A model generated the notes under the pieces. The model saw nothing but the letters and a program-made list of their open reading frames with translations, did no database searches and had not been told where the DNA came from. The translations under genes were made by a program, and so were the position numbers. From the NCBI GenBank assembly GCA_012861695.1, contig JAAOOA010000002.1:19559803-19623802 (forward strand): a stretch of 64,000 bases of DNA, in the 5' to 3' direction. This document shows positions 1 to 12,000 of this stretch, in pieces. The DNA is from Trematomus loennbergii (lineage: Eukaryota; Chordata; Actinopteri; Perciformes; Nototheniidae). Within the stretch, counting starts at the first letter, position 1. The number at the start of each line of letters is the position of its first letter.

Positions 1-1160
1 TATTTCTTTTTTCTCTCAACAAACAAAACTGGTGTTCAGCAGTTGTACAAGTGTTTTAATGATAGTTTGTATAAAATAGCACATTTATAGTGGTGATGAC
101 AACATTTTATAGTTTTAACATTCACTCTTTAAAGCAGGACTCAGATCCTCTACCTAAGTAAAAGTACTAATACCAGACTTAAAATACTACATTACAAGTA
201 AAAGTCCTGCATTCATACGTGCAGTAAAATGTAGAATAGTACCTCTAAGATGTAGTGATGTACACTTTCAAAACAATTCATATTATGGAAAGACTTAAGT
301 TAAGTACAAGTACATCACATTTATACTTTAGTAAACGTGTCATTGAGTCATAATAATATACTATTTATATAGCACTTTTCACAAATGAAATACAAAACAA
401 AGTGCTGTTTAACAAGGGATTATATTTAAAATAAACATAAAACTGTGACAGAATGCTAAATGTATGGAAAATGACCTAGGGAAATAAACGCTTTTGAATA
501 TATAGTAAATATAATAGTGGAAAGTAGATAAAAAAGATTAAATGCATTCTTCAACTGGTCACATGTTATATTATTTACAAGGTATTTAACTTGACACTTG
601 AAACAAATAAAAACACGATATGTGACTTCAAAAATAAACATAATTGAAGGAGGAATTTTTAATTCTTGTAAATGTTGGTTGTGGAGACTTATGTAGTTCC
701 CTAGTTCACGGGTTCGAATCCCGCTTGCAGCGTTTCCGAAAAATGTAAAAAACATTAAAAGTTTTCCCATGTATGCCCATATAGCTAAAAACACATCAAT
801 CAAGTAAAATGTGACTTTTTTCTTTTCTTTCTAATTTTTCTCTCTTTTTCTCCCTTTTTCTTCTTCCCCCTTATCCCCCTCTTCTCCCCCCTTCTTCCAC
901 TTCTTGACGGCCGAGTGTTCCACAGCTTTCAAGAGAGAGGCGAAGTCCCGCCCATCTACTTCCGACCCATGGGACCTTATTTCGGAAAATTATGAATTGA
1001 AGTCAATGGAGAGAGAAAACGTATCTTTCGATCCCGTTTGAATTGTGCCACGAATTACACATATGATGTTTGTCAATCTTAAAAATAATTTCCATGTCAA
1101 AAAAGTCAGTTTGTTGTAAAACTGTTGAAATATAAGACTATGAAAAATACGCAACTAGAA
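1..1160. other. No gene seen; AT-rich flank
   Basis: AT-rich DNA with many stops. Near 130-320 are degenerate AAAAGTACT motifs of the Tol2-like MITE family. Near 706-722 GGTTCGAATCCCG resembles a pol III B box without an A box. A T/C-rich tract lies at 815-900. Confidence 0.6.
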
Positions 1161-1162
1161 AG

Positions 1163-1215
1163 ACTACAAATCCCAGAGTCGCGATAGTGATGTCATAACT
1201 GATGTCATAATTGTT
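1163..1215 (+). promoter_or_regulatory. Candidate promoter motifs upstream of the THAP exon
   Basis: ACTACAAATCCCAGAGT resembles the ZNF143/THAP11 motif (ACTACAATTCCCAG). It is followed by two copies of TGATGTCATAA, CRE/ATF-like. All lie 50-100 bases before the ATG at 1265. Confidence 0.45.
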
Positions 1216-1264
1216 TTCCTCCACTAAATATAAGAGATAGCTAAGATAAGATAACTTTAACAAG

Positions 1265-1375
1265 ATGCCTGTGTGCTTAGTAACAGGTTGTTATCATACC
1301 AGCAATGGGTCTTGCTCGTTCTTTCGCTTCCCGCCTGATGAAAGGACCAGGAGTGGCTGGATCAAGTTAGCTACC
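1265..1375 (+). CDS. Possible first exon of a THAP zinc-finger protein (partial)
   Basis: The frame starts MPVCLVTGCYHTSNGSCSFF, followed by RFPPDERTRSGWIKL. THAP domains begin M-x-x-C-x(2-4)-C, carry a phenylalanine-rich F-x-x-F-P block and an invariant Trp, then a distal C-x2-H. The first three are all here; the distal Cys/His pair is not, and a stop follows about 36 codons in. Either a first exon whose donor I cannot place (GTTAGC near 1367 is weak) or a relic. Could be a cellular THAP gene or a P-element-like transposase. The continuation is not seen before the tandem array. Confidence 0.5.
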
Positions 1376-2295
1376 TAGCTAGTAGCAAGCACGTTAGTTA
1401 GCATTACAGCCATAGCCTTGTCATTTGTATTAGCCTTAACATGAAGAAACATTAAGTAACCCAACATGTTAAACAGTAAGAGTAGTAGTCATATTTCGTG
1501 AACCCTTTGAAGAGTACTGTCACACCGGTGTGATCATTCTATAATACACTGTTTAAGCCCGGATGCCCCCGGGGAGAAATGCTAACGCTAACGCTACATT
1601 AGCATCGGCGGTCTTTTCTACTTCATGCTATCTGCACAAATGGTTAACATTGAACATTAAAAAGATCAGGCAGTATCGAAGGAAGGCAGGCAGGCAGGCA
1701 GGCAGGCAGCTTTCATTGTGTTGATAGCTGGGATGCAAACGTGTCACCTTTCGGCAAAATTCGCCGAATCCAAAATAGGTCGTTTGTGTGATTCATGTAG
1801 ATCTGCAATAAAATATTTTTGGGGTATGGGGGGGTTCTGGGACCCGGAGTAATCTGCGGCCGCGAGCTGTTATGTGCCATCATGACACGCATGGTGTTCT
1901 TTTTTTATATATTATAATGAAGCGCGAGCTGTGTGCTCAAGTCTTCCTGCCTGTCGGCTCTGCTCATGGATGTATAATAAGGCTCTGCTGCTCCGCGATG
2001 GGGTCTAGCTTCAGCAGCTACATTACCTACGGGTGCGTTCGTTAATATTAACTGTGTGGTCCGGAGTCACTGTGGCACAGACTGGACCTGGTGAACAGCT
2101 GTTAGAACAGGCCGTTCAGGTGTTCAGAGCAGAGCTCCCTGTCGGAGCGGCAGAGCGTGATGTGCACTGAAAAGTTTTCCTGTCGCAATATTATTTAAGG
2201 AATCGTTGAGCTAGCTAACTAGCATACATTGTCACTATCTGCTAACGTTAGCTTTAGCCTTCATTTTCTAATAGTTTTTTTTCATAGGCTCCAAA
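1376..2295. other. Unassigned DNA between the THAP exon and the array
   Basis: Contains a (GGCA)n tract at about 1681-1710. A short frame starts at 1999 (MGSSFSSYITYG) before a GTGCGT donor-like site; it could be a first exon but I do not recognise it. A GCTAACGCTAACG tract lies near 1580. Confidence 0.4.
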
Positions 2296-3075
2296 CGGAG
2301 GTGGTATAAGTATAGATCTTGTACTCGAGTAAAAGTAGAAGCACTCAGATCTTGTACTTGAGTACAAGTAGAAGTACTCAGATCTTGTACTAGAGTAAAA
2401 GTAGAAGTACTCAGATCTTGTACTTGATTAAAGGTAGAAGTACTCAGATCTTGTACTTGATTAAAAGTAGAAGTACTAGGATCTTGTACTAGAGTAAAAG
2501 TAGAAGTACTCAGATCTTGTACTTGAGTAAAAGTAGAAGTACTCAGATCTTGTACTTGAGTAAAAGTAGAAGTACCAGAGTGTAGGAATACTCTTTACAG
2601 TAAAAGTACTGCATTCAAAATGTTCCTCAAGTAAAAGTATAAAAGTATTATCATCAAAATATAGTTAAAGTAGCGACAGTAAAAGTAGTTATTCTGCAGA
2701 TTGGTCCATTTCAGAATAATATGATATGATATGTTTTATAATGATTGATCATTAAAGTGTTCTCAAAGCTGGTAAAGGTGCAGCTAGTTTGAATGACTTT
2801 GTATACTGCAGGGTAGCTTGTGAATTTACTCCAGGTGGAACTAAAGTCTGATTTAACACTTGATTAGATTTCACATAATTCCTCCACATCTGTAAAGTAA
2901 CTAAAGGTATTAAATACATGTAGTGGAGTAAAAGTACACCATTTACCTCTGAACTGTAGAGGAGAAGAAGAACAAAGTAGCAAAACATTGAAATACTTAA
3001 CTAAAGTACAAGTATCTCACAATTGTACCCAAGTATAGTACTTGAGTTTATGAACTTAGTTACTTTACACCAATG
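2296..3075. mobile_element. Tol2-like hAT MITE with 35-base minisatellite
   Basis: The left end cggaggtgg and right end actttacaccaatg resemble the Tol2-type ends of this fish family. The flanks gctccaaa and gctataaa match at 6 of 8 bases, a decayed target duplication. Inside are about eight copies of a 35-base repeat built on AGATCTTGTACTTGAGTAAA. The truncated right part recurs at the start of units 2-4 (to 9826, 16543 and 23258). Confidence 0.7.
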
Positions 3076-6000
3076 GCTATAAAGATAAAGACTAAGCCTT
3101 GCACAGAGGCATGAAAATACATTTTCAAAATGCTCAACAGTGCTGCCAAAATTATAAACTGACTGCTACACAATTAAAATAAATGCTTTTATATATTCTA
3201 TTAGATGTGACTCTTTGGCGTTTCTGTTATTATTAACACTGCTGCTTTAGTTGTTCTGACTGCTAAAATCCTCTGTTTTCCTAATTTTAAAGCCGATATT
3301 CCGTGGGGTCGGGGGGCTCGATCCTTGTCACCTTTTTCATACCTGATGAGTTTGCATCCGGTATGGATGCAAACTGCCTGTGATAGTGTGGGTAGTAGTC
3401 AATCCCTTTTTTTGGCAAGACAGTAGTGACGGCCATCTTGGTGACGTGTGTTGTTGTGCGAGACCAGAGAGGTCCCCCGGAAAGGGAGGGACTTTGCCTC
3501 TCATTGTTCAGGAGGATCTGGTAGTAGTGAGTGTTGAAGACAGATATGTATTTTAAAAAATGAATAAAAACACAAACAAATATATAAGTAACTAAATACT
3601 AAATGATAGAAGGGCTGCCGTGTAGCTCACCCTTTAGAGCGGCGGTCCAGTAGGGTTAGATAGCTAGCAGAAGAGTTCCAAGATCCAGGTTCGAGCCCAG
3701 GCCTTTACTCTGTCTCCCTCTAGTGGCGCTAAAGAAAAACCCATAAATGCATTAATAGTATAAATGCATTAGTATAAATCAGGGGTCGGCAACTTTTTTG
3801 ATATGAAGTGCCATTCTAAAAAAAAAAAATTATCAGCGTGCCGACGATCGTGAATTATCAACGGGGGGGGGGGGGGGGGGCGGGTGTTGAAGAGCTCGAC
3901 GAAAACACTCGTGAAAAGTGATGTTTAAAACTCAGTTAATGGGGCTCATTCTCTGGCGCTTCCACAAACAACAACCAACATAATTGTTACATTCAAATGA
4001 AGTAGTAACTACATTATTCAAGTTTACATTAACTTTGGAGAATAACACGGGAGAAATGAGCTGAAGCGCTCTCTTTTCCTCTCTCCCCCTCTCTCTCTCT
4101 CCTGACAGCCCGTCAGTATCTCATGCAGCTCACTGATCCAGTAATGAGTGACAGTGAAGAATAAATATATGTATAACTAGTTCCAAAGGTAGATAAAATA
4201 GCTAAGTGTGTTAGGTCTAACTCTTGTGTGTTCTGCTCCGCTCACCGGTCCGTCACAGCGGGTGGAGCTGCAGGATTTCTGCTTCACACACACGTTGCAC
4301 CGCTATTTTATTGTCTTTTTCGGACACCTTAAAATACGGCCAGACTGGTGAAGCGATTTCGGCGAGCTTGTTTTGCCGCACACAGAGAAAAGTGTCATGT
4401 ATGTTACGTCTCGCGATCGGCCTTTTTGAGTGGGGCTGCATTGCGTGCATGGCTTCCTTCTGCAGGTAACGGGGAGACGCGCTCTGGCGGCGGTCTCGTT
4501 CAGGATCCAAAAATAAAATTAATATTTTGTACACTTATTCCACTTATTCCTAGTGTGCCACTGGTTACGGTGCCGCGTGCCATTGGTGGCACGCGTGCCA
4601 GGGTTGCCGACCCCTGGTATAAATGCATTATCTTTTACATCTAAACTTGGCATGTTCTTGTGTTTTTTACACAGTGTTAGAATATGTATTGGAGTGTAAA
4701 ATATGAACACAAAATTGATAAACACCATTAGAATACAATAAACAACTCCTAAAGAGTTTAAAAGCACACTATTAGGAGTTAAATACTTTACGAGGTCAAT
4801 TTGAAATAATATTAACAGTAGAGTTAAAATCTTCACTTTAAGATTTACACAACTTGAGTTAAGAATGTACTACCCATGTACAAAAATGTGCAACAATAAG
4901 CCCAAAAAGTATAGCAATTAACTTTTATATTTTTCACATTTTTAATGGAATACTATGTGTCAAAACATGATGGGTAGTGATTGAAAGATCATGCTATTTG
5001 TTAACATGAAAGCATGTACATGTTCTACAAAGGATGTCTCTTAAACTCTTAACACTACAGTATCTACTTAAACAGCGTTAACATACAGTAGATTCTCTAT
5101 TTGTAATTGGATGAGTGGTGTTAAAGGTGGGTAGGTAAGTTTGAGAAACCGGCTCGAGATACACTTTTTGTTATATTCCATGGAATGCTCTTAACATCCC
5201 GACAGCAATGAATATCTTAAGTGCTTTGACAAAAAATCCATAAAAAAAATTCATCTGTGGAAGCCGTAGTACTGTAAAAAGCACGACCAATCATTTTAGC
5301 TGGGCCGGCTAAAATAACTGGATGGCCTACCTGCCTGTCAGCCTTCCATCTGTGCACAAACTTATCTCGTGCCCTCATTGGTCATGTGCTCGTGTGTATT
5401 GGAGGAGGGGCTCTGTAAGGAAGTAGCAGATTTCTTCCGGCTGTGTATTTTCAAATTCTAGCGATCTTGAGCTGGTTTCTCCAAAATTACCTACCCCACC
5501 TTTAAGTGTTTTTGTTGCATAAATTCATTTTGTATTTCAGATTACTGTTATGCAGAGGAGCTTATTTTTTATAAGAAATGTGTGAATGTGTTTTTAAACT
5601 TATTGACAAATGCTTATGACTGTTTGTTTTTATTGTAAAGTGAGGTCCAAAGCTCTCGTCCACTGGAGAGAAAGAACAGGAAAGAATGACAAGTGTTTAG
5701 TTTACCCATAAAAGCGAACTTTATTTATCAGTTTGAAACTCCAATCATTTTTTTTGCGGGGGGTCAGGGGGGGCATTCATATTCTTATAAATGTGTTACA
5801 GCATTACTACGTCGAAAACTGTTCCAATACAAATATTTCGTATATCAATATTTTAATAAGGTGGGACACTGGTTAATAATATTGTAGCGTGTTCAAGTAA
5901 CCAAGGGATATAGTAGTTATCAATTTAAGTATAAGATGTGCACAGTTATTTATTTGTTGTTGGGGGGAGAGACCGCCCCCTTCCATATGAGTGTGTGTAC

Positions 6001-9000
6001 GGCGGGCATGGAAAAGTCATACTCAGTGCGGTGAGCGCTGGCTTTATTGCTACTGTATCCGTAGCACCCCACGCAATAGTTGGGACTGTGTACTGACGTC
6101 AGTAAAAAAGGTTTGCCCCCCCCCAAGCGCAAATGTCAAACTCCGCCTATGAAAACAAGTAAACCGTTTTCTTTATTTGACACTCCAGACCTTCTCTTTC
6201 ATACAACCACATACATGTAGGCCAGGGTGTCAAACTCAAGGCCCGAGGGCCAAATCCGGCCCGCGACTTCATTTAATGTGGCCCCACAAGAGCTTGCAAA
6301 GAATATAATATGTTTATTATACGGTTACATGCAGTTTTTCCAGAATTTGGCTTTTCTTTTTAAATCATTTTGGGACATACGCACTGAAGAGACTTGCAAT
6401 TATTTCCCCTAGACTTCTGCTTTCAGATGTAGTTAATTATGAAGTTATTACCTATCTGATAATATCCAATGCAGAGGCAATCATGTAACATAATACATTA
6501 TTTTATATATATTAAATATTTATATATGATATTTATTTATAGTCTTGAAGTTACAACCGTCCCTTTGAGTGCAACCATGATGCTGATGTGGCCCGTGATG
6601 AGTTGACACCCCTGATGTAGGCAATGAGAGATGGGAAATTGAAGAACACAGGATTCAGGAACACTCACAGGAAAAGAAGAACAGAAACCTGGACGTGAAA
6701 TCCTCAAAGGCTGAACACATGCGCACACAAACACATTTTGAAAAATATTGTAATAAAAAAACATGTAAACTGTAGCTAATCAGGTCCTTCTGAATTTGAA
6801 AAAATTATCTCCTGTAGCCTTTTTGTTAAAGAATGTGTGTCCAGAATTATTCCTCCATTAACGCCCATGCTTCTTCAGCTTTCATGTAATACTGGTTAGC
6901 CAATCGACCCTTCATGGCCTCCATGGCAGCCTCTGCTGCTTCTGTGAACAGATCACCTGCAGGGAGAGATGGGTGGAGAGGTTAGGAGGAGGTCACATCA
7001 TCAGATTTCACTTCATGATTATCAGTGCCAAGAGAACTCACAATGCCGATATCATAATGGTATCTTTAAAAAAACAAAACATTAAAATGATATCATTCAA
7101 ATGTATTGTGCGCTTTGTTTCTTTTTTTCATAGTGTAGAGGTGTGGAGGGAGAGTCTGTAACCATACCAGCAGAAATGATTTAAGAGGAGCTGGATTATT
7201 TATATGATATCGATATTTCATTCTTCTTAAATATAAGGATATAATCAATAACGGTATATCGCGACGACCCAAGTTGAAGGCAAACATCTGCAACATTGGC
7301 AGAATGAATGGCTTTTAATGTGAAACTCTCAGCAGTTAGGACAAGGCTTGTGATAGTCTTGACTTTTCTCACCGTCAATGAATCCCATGAAAAGACCAAC
7401 ACTTGCATGACAATAACAAGCCTCATCTATTTAACACATTTGCCCATTAGCAGCAAACTGTTCTCAAGGCACATTGCACATGAAATCTATCTTGAGTGTC
7501 ATCTACATTGGAGGAGGTGGGTAAGCCAGCATGGATTCAAACCTGCTCTCTGGGGTCTGGGGTGAGGCTACACCCTCCCTCCTGGTACATCTCTGCCACT
7601 CTGGCCAGCAGCAGTAGCGAGGCTCGTCCTGAATCCCATCGAAACTCTCCGCCCTCGTCATAGTCCGTCATGTTCAAGGCATTTTCATACCAGTGAATGG
7701 CTTCCTCCCAGTCCCGCTTTCTATACAATTCGAAAAAAAACATCACCATTTGCATCAAAAACAGTAAAACGCAGAGGTGGGAAGTAATGGAGTACAAATA
7801 CTTTGTTACTGTACTTAAGTACATTTTTCTGGTATCAGTACTTTACTCCACTACTTATTTTTCTGACGACTTTTTACTTTTACTTCTTACATTTTTAACA
7901 CAAATACCTGTACTTTATGCTTCTTACATTTTCAAAACAGGCACGTTACTTTAGTTTTAATCTGTGTTTGGAGGCGAGATCATTATTTAGAGTCATTGCC
8001 TATTGATTTTAACACGATCCGTGTATCCTTAATTTCCTGGTCTTCTCTAAAGAAGAGGGACCAATGAAAACGTTGTAATTTAGCATCAAAACATTCATTA
8101 GCTAACAATGACATTATTGTTCTATTAATATAAAGGGAGGTCAGGTACTCTTTAAACAGTTGGTAGTTATGTGACATTTCGAAGCCCATACTTCTGTACT
8201 TCTACTTGAGTAAAGGATGTGTGTACTTGTTGCAGCTACTTTATCCATCTCTGGTAAAACACTGTTCTCTTTGATAATACAAAATAAACATAGGCATCCT
8301 CTAGGGGGCAGTATAACCATGACTGTTGGACCAGGTTCTGTGTGTCTTTACCCACAAATCCATACATAATCCAAGTCCAGATTTTGACAGTTTAAACTCA
8401 AACAGGTTGCTTCACTGACCTGTCAGCTGACAGATTGATCCCAGAATCGAAGGCTCGGGCCACTGTGATCATAGAAGACCTGTCACCAGACTCAGCAGCC
8501 AGCAGCAGATACTTAAAGCCTTTCATCCTGTTTCCGGCGTTATCCTGCCAACAACACAGACTTATAAGAACACATATTTGTACGTTGTAAAAAGACAAAA
8601 GTCTAAATACATGAGGTACCTCCAGCTGCATGTCTGGCAGGATGTGATGCGGCAGCTGCATGCAGCACTGTCCCAGAGCCACGATGGCCTCCAGCTCCCC
8701 GCACTGCACTGCTCTCTCCAGGTGCATCATGGCCGAGTCCTGGTCCCACTGCTCATCCTTCTCACAGAACCGACCCGCTTCATGGTACCACCACCATCCC
8801 CAGGTGCACCTGGGCGGAGGGGAGAGAGCAGAAACACGTTCAGGAACACACAGAATGGATGATCAGATTAGTTTCCAACTGAAAATGTGTTTTAGGTAAT
8901 GATTCAACCTTGGTGCCTCTTGATCGACTGCTCATTTTAGTTTAACCAAGTTTTCAGGGACAATTGATACTTATTGTTTTGTTTATTTCAGAGGTGGTTT

Positions 9001-9083
9001 AGTTTTAGTAAATCTTTGATAAAGCCAGGTCTAATGTCTCGGAAGTATCTGGCTTCATATAAATACAGAATTCATGGTTGGAG
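2310..9083. repeat. Tandem unit 1 of the eef2k 3'-end array (distal)
   Basis: About 6,774 bases. This is the only unit whose Tol2-like element keeps its left end (from 2296), so the outer array border lies inside that element's minisatellite. Components: Tol2-like 2296-3075, SINE head about 3611-3716, hAT 3780-4616, TTAA MITE 5121-5515, hAT 6223-6614, Tol2-like MITE 7772-8253. Confidence 0.95.
6847..8809 (-). pseudogene. Extra copy of the last four eef2k exons, two exons frameshifted (unit 1)
   Basis: Exons at 8809-8620 (190 bases, one extra C near 8792), 8544-8420 (125, intact), 7720-7543 (178, with two one-base losses and one gain) and 6956-6847 (110, intact, with stop). It is the distal copy, more than 20 kb from the kinase exons. 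Not functional alone. Confidence 0.85.
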
Positions 9084-12000
9084 AGTAGAAGTACTCAGAT
9101 CTTGTACTAGAGTAAAAGTAGAAGTACTCAGATCTTGTACTTGATTAAAAGTAGAAGTACTCAGATCTTGTACTTGAGTAAAGTAGAAGTACTCAGATCT
9201 TGTACTTGATTAAAAGTAGAAGTACTAGGATCTTGTACTAGAGTAAAAGTAGAAGTACTCAGATCTTGTACTTGAGTAAAAGTAGAAGTACTCAGATCTT
9301 GTACTTGAGTAAAAGTAGAAGTACCAGAGTGTAGGAATACTCTGTTACAGTAAAAGTACTGCATTCAAAAATGTTCCTCAAGTAAAAGTATAAAAGTATT
9401 ATCATCAAAATATAGTTAAAGTAGCGACAGTAAAAGTAGTTATTCTGCAGATTGGTCCATTTCAGAATAATATGATATGATATGTTTTATAATGATTGAT
9501 CATTAAAGTGTTCTCAAAGCTGGTAAAGGTGCAGCTAGTTTGAATGACTTTGTATACTGCAGGGTAGCTTGTGAATTGACTCCAGGTGGAACTAAAGTCT
9601 GATTTAACACTTGATTAGATTTCACATAATTCCTCCACATCTGTAAAGTAACTAAAGGTATTAAATACATGTAGTGGAGTAAAAGTACACCATTTACCTC
9701 TGAACTGTAGAGGAGAAGAAGAACAAAGTAGCAAAACATTGAAATACTTAACTAAAGTACAAGTATCTCACAATTGTACCCAAGTATAGTACTTGAGTTT
9801 ATGAACTTAGTTACTTTACACCAATGGCTATAAAGATATAAAGACTAAGCCTTGCACAGAGGCATGAAAATACATTTTCAAAATGCTCAACAGTGCTGCC
9901 AAAATTATAAACTGACTGCTACACAATTAAAATAAATGCTTTTATATTTCTATTAGATGGACTCTTTGGCGTTTCTGTTATTATTAACACTGCTGCTTTA
10001 GTTGTTCTGACTGCTAAAATCCTCTGTTATCCTAATTTAAAGCCGATATTCCGTGGGGTCGGGGGCTCGGATCCTTGTCACCTTTTTCATACCTGATGAG
10101 TTTGCATCCGGTATGGATGCAAACTGCCTGTGATAGTGAGGGTAGTAGTCAATCCCTTTTTTTGGCAAGACAGTAGTGACGGCCATCTTGGTGACGTGTG
10201 TTGTTGTGCGAGACCAGAGAGGTCCCCCGGAAAGGGAGGACTTTGCCTCTCATTGTTCAGGAGGATCTGGTAGTAGTGAGTTGAAGACAGATATGTATTT
10301 TAAAAAATGAATAAAAACACAAACAAATATATAAGTAACTAAATACTAAATGATAGAAGGGCTGCCGTGTAGCTCACCTTTAGAGCGGCGGTCCAGTAGG
10401 GTTAGATAGCTAGCAGAAGAGTTCCAAGATCCAGGTTCGAGCCCAGGCCTTTACTCTGTCTCCCTCTAGTGGCGCTAAAGAAAAACCCATAAATGCATTA
10501 ATAGTATAAATGCATTAGTATAAATCAGGGGTCGGCAACTTTTTTGATATGAAGTGCCATTCTAAAAAAAAAAAATGATCAGCGTGCCGACGATCGTGAA
10601 TTATCAACGGGGGGGGGGGGGCGGGTGTTGAAGAGCTCGACGAAAACACTCGTGAAAAGTGATGTTTAAAACTCAGTTAATGGGGCTCATTCTCTGGCGC
10701 TTCCACAAACAACAACCAACATAATTGTTACATTCAAATGAAGTAGTAACTACATTATTCAAGTTTACATTAACTTTGGAGAATAACACGGGAGAAATGA
10801 GCTGAAGCGCTCTCTTTTCCTCTCTCCCCCTCTCTCTCTCTCCTGACAGCCCGTCAGTATCTCATGCAGCTCACTGATCCAGTAATGAGTGACAGTGAAG
10901 AATAATATATGTATAACTAGTTCCAAAGGTAGATAAAATAGCTAAGTGTGTTAGGTCAACTCTTGTGTGTTCTGCTCGCTCACCGGTCCGTCACAGCGGG
11001 TGGAGCTGCAGGATTCTGCTTCACACACACGTTGCACCGCTATTTTATTGTCTTTTTCGGACACCTTAAAATACGGCCAGACTGGTGAAGCGATTTCGGC
11101 GAGCTTGTTTTGCCGCACACAGAGAAAAGTGTCATGTAGTTACGTCTCGCGATCGGCCTTTTTGAGTGGGGCTGCATTGCGTGCATGGCTTCCTTCTGCA
11201 GGTAACGGGGAGACGCGCTCTGGCGGCGGTCTCGTTCAGGATCCAAAAATAAAATTAATATTTTGTACACTTATTCCACTTATTCCTAGTGTGCCACTGG
11301 TTACGGTGCCGCGTGCCATTGGTGGCACGCGTGCCAGGGGTTGCCGACCCCTGGTATAAATGCATTATCTTTTACATCTAAACTTGGCATGTTCTTGTGT
11401 TTTTTACACAGTGTTAGAATATGTATTGGAGTGTAAAATATGAACACAAAATTGATAAACACCATTAGAATACAATAAACAACTCCTAAAGAGTTTAAAA
11501 GCACACTATTAGGAGTTAAATACTTTACGAGGTCAATTTGAAATAATATTAACAGTAGAGTTAAAATCTTCACTTTAAGATTTACACAACTTGAGTTAAG
11601 AATGTACTACCCATGTACAAAAATGTGCAACAATAAGCCCAAAAAGTATAGCAATTAACTTTTATATTTTCACATTTTTAATGGAATACTATGTGTCAAA
11701 ACATGATGGGTAGTGATTGAAAGATCATGCTATTTGTTAACATGAAAGCATGTACATGTTCTACAAAGGATGTCTCTTAAACTCTTAACACTACAGTATC
11801 TACTTAAACAGCGTTAACATACAGTAGATTCTCTATTTGTAATTGGATGAGTGGTGTTAAAGGTGGGTAGGTAAGTTTGAGAAACCGGCTCGAGATACAC
11901 TTTTTGTTATATTCCATGGAATGCTCTTAACATCCCGACAGCAATGAATATCTTAAGTGCTTTGACAAAAAATCCATAAAAAAAATTCATCTGTGGAAGC

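Noticed and set aside
700..735. tRNA-like T arm GGTTCGAATCCCG
   Set aside because: No A box, anticodon stem or matching acceptor stem upstream.
2752..2988. 78-codon open frame (MFCYFVLLLLYSS...), repeated in all four units
   Set aside because: It lies wholly inside the Tol2-like MITE. Its conservation is due to recent unit duplication, not selection.
4224..4836. Several 80-130 codon frames repeated in each unit
   Set aside because: They lie in or over the edge of the non-autonomous hAT and overlap on both strands. No domain, and not kept in all copies.
9161..9364. Repetitive frame with STSTFTQVQDL repeats
   Set aside because: It is only the translated 35-base minisatellite.
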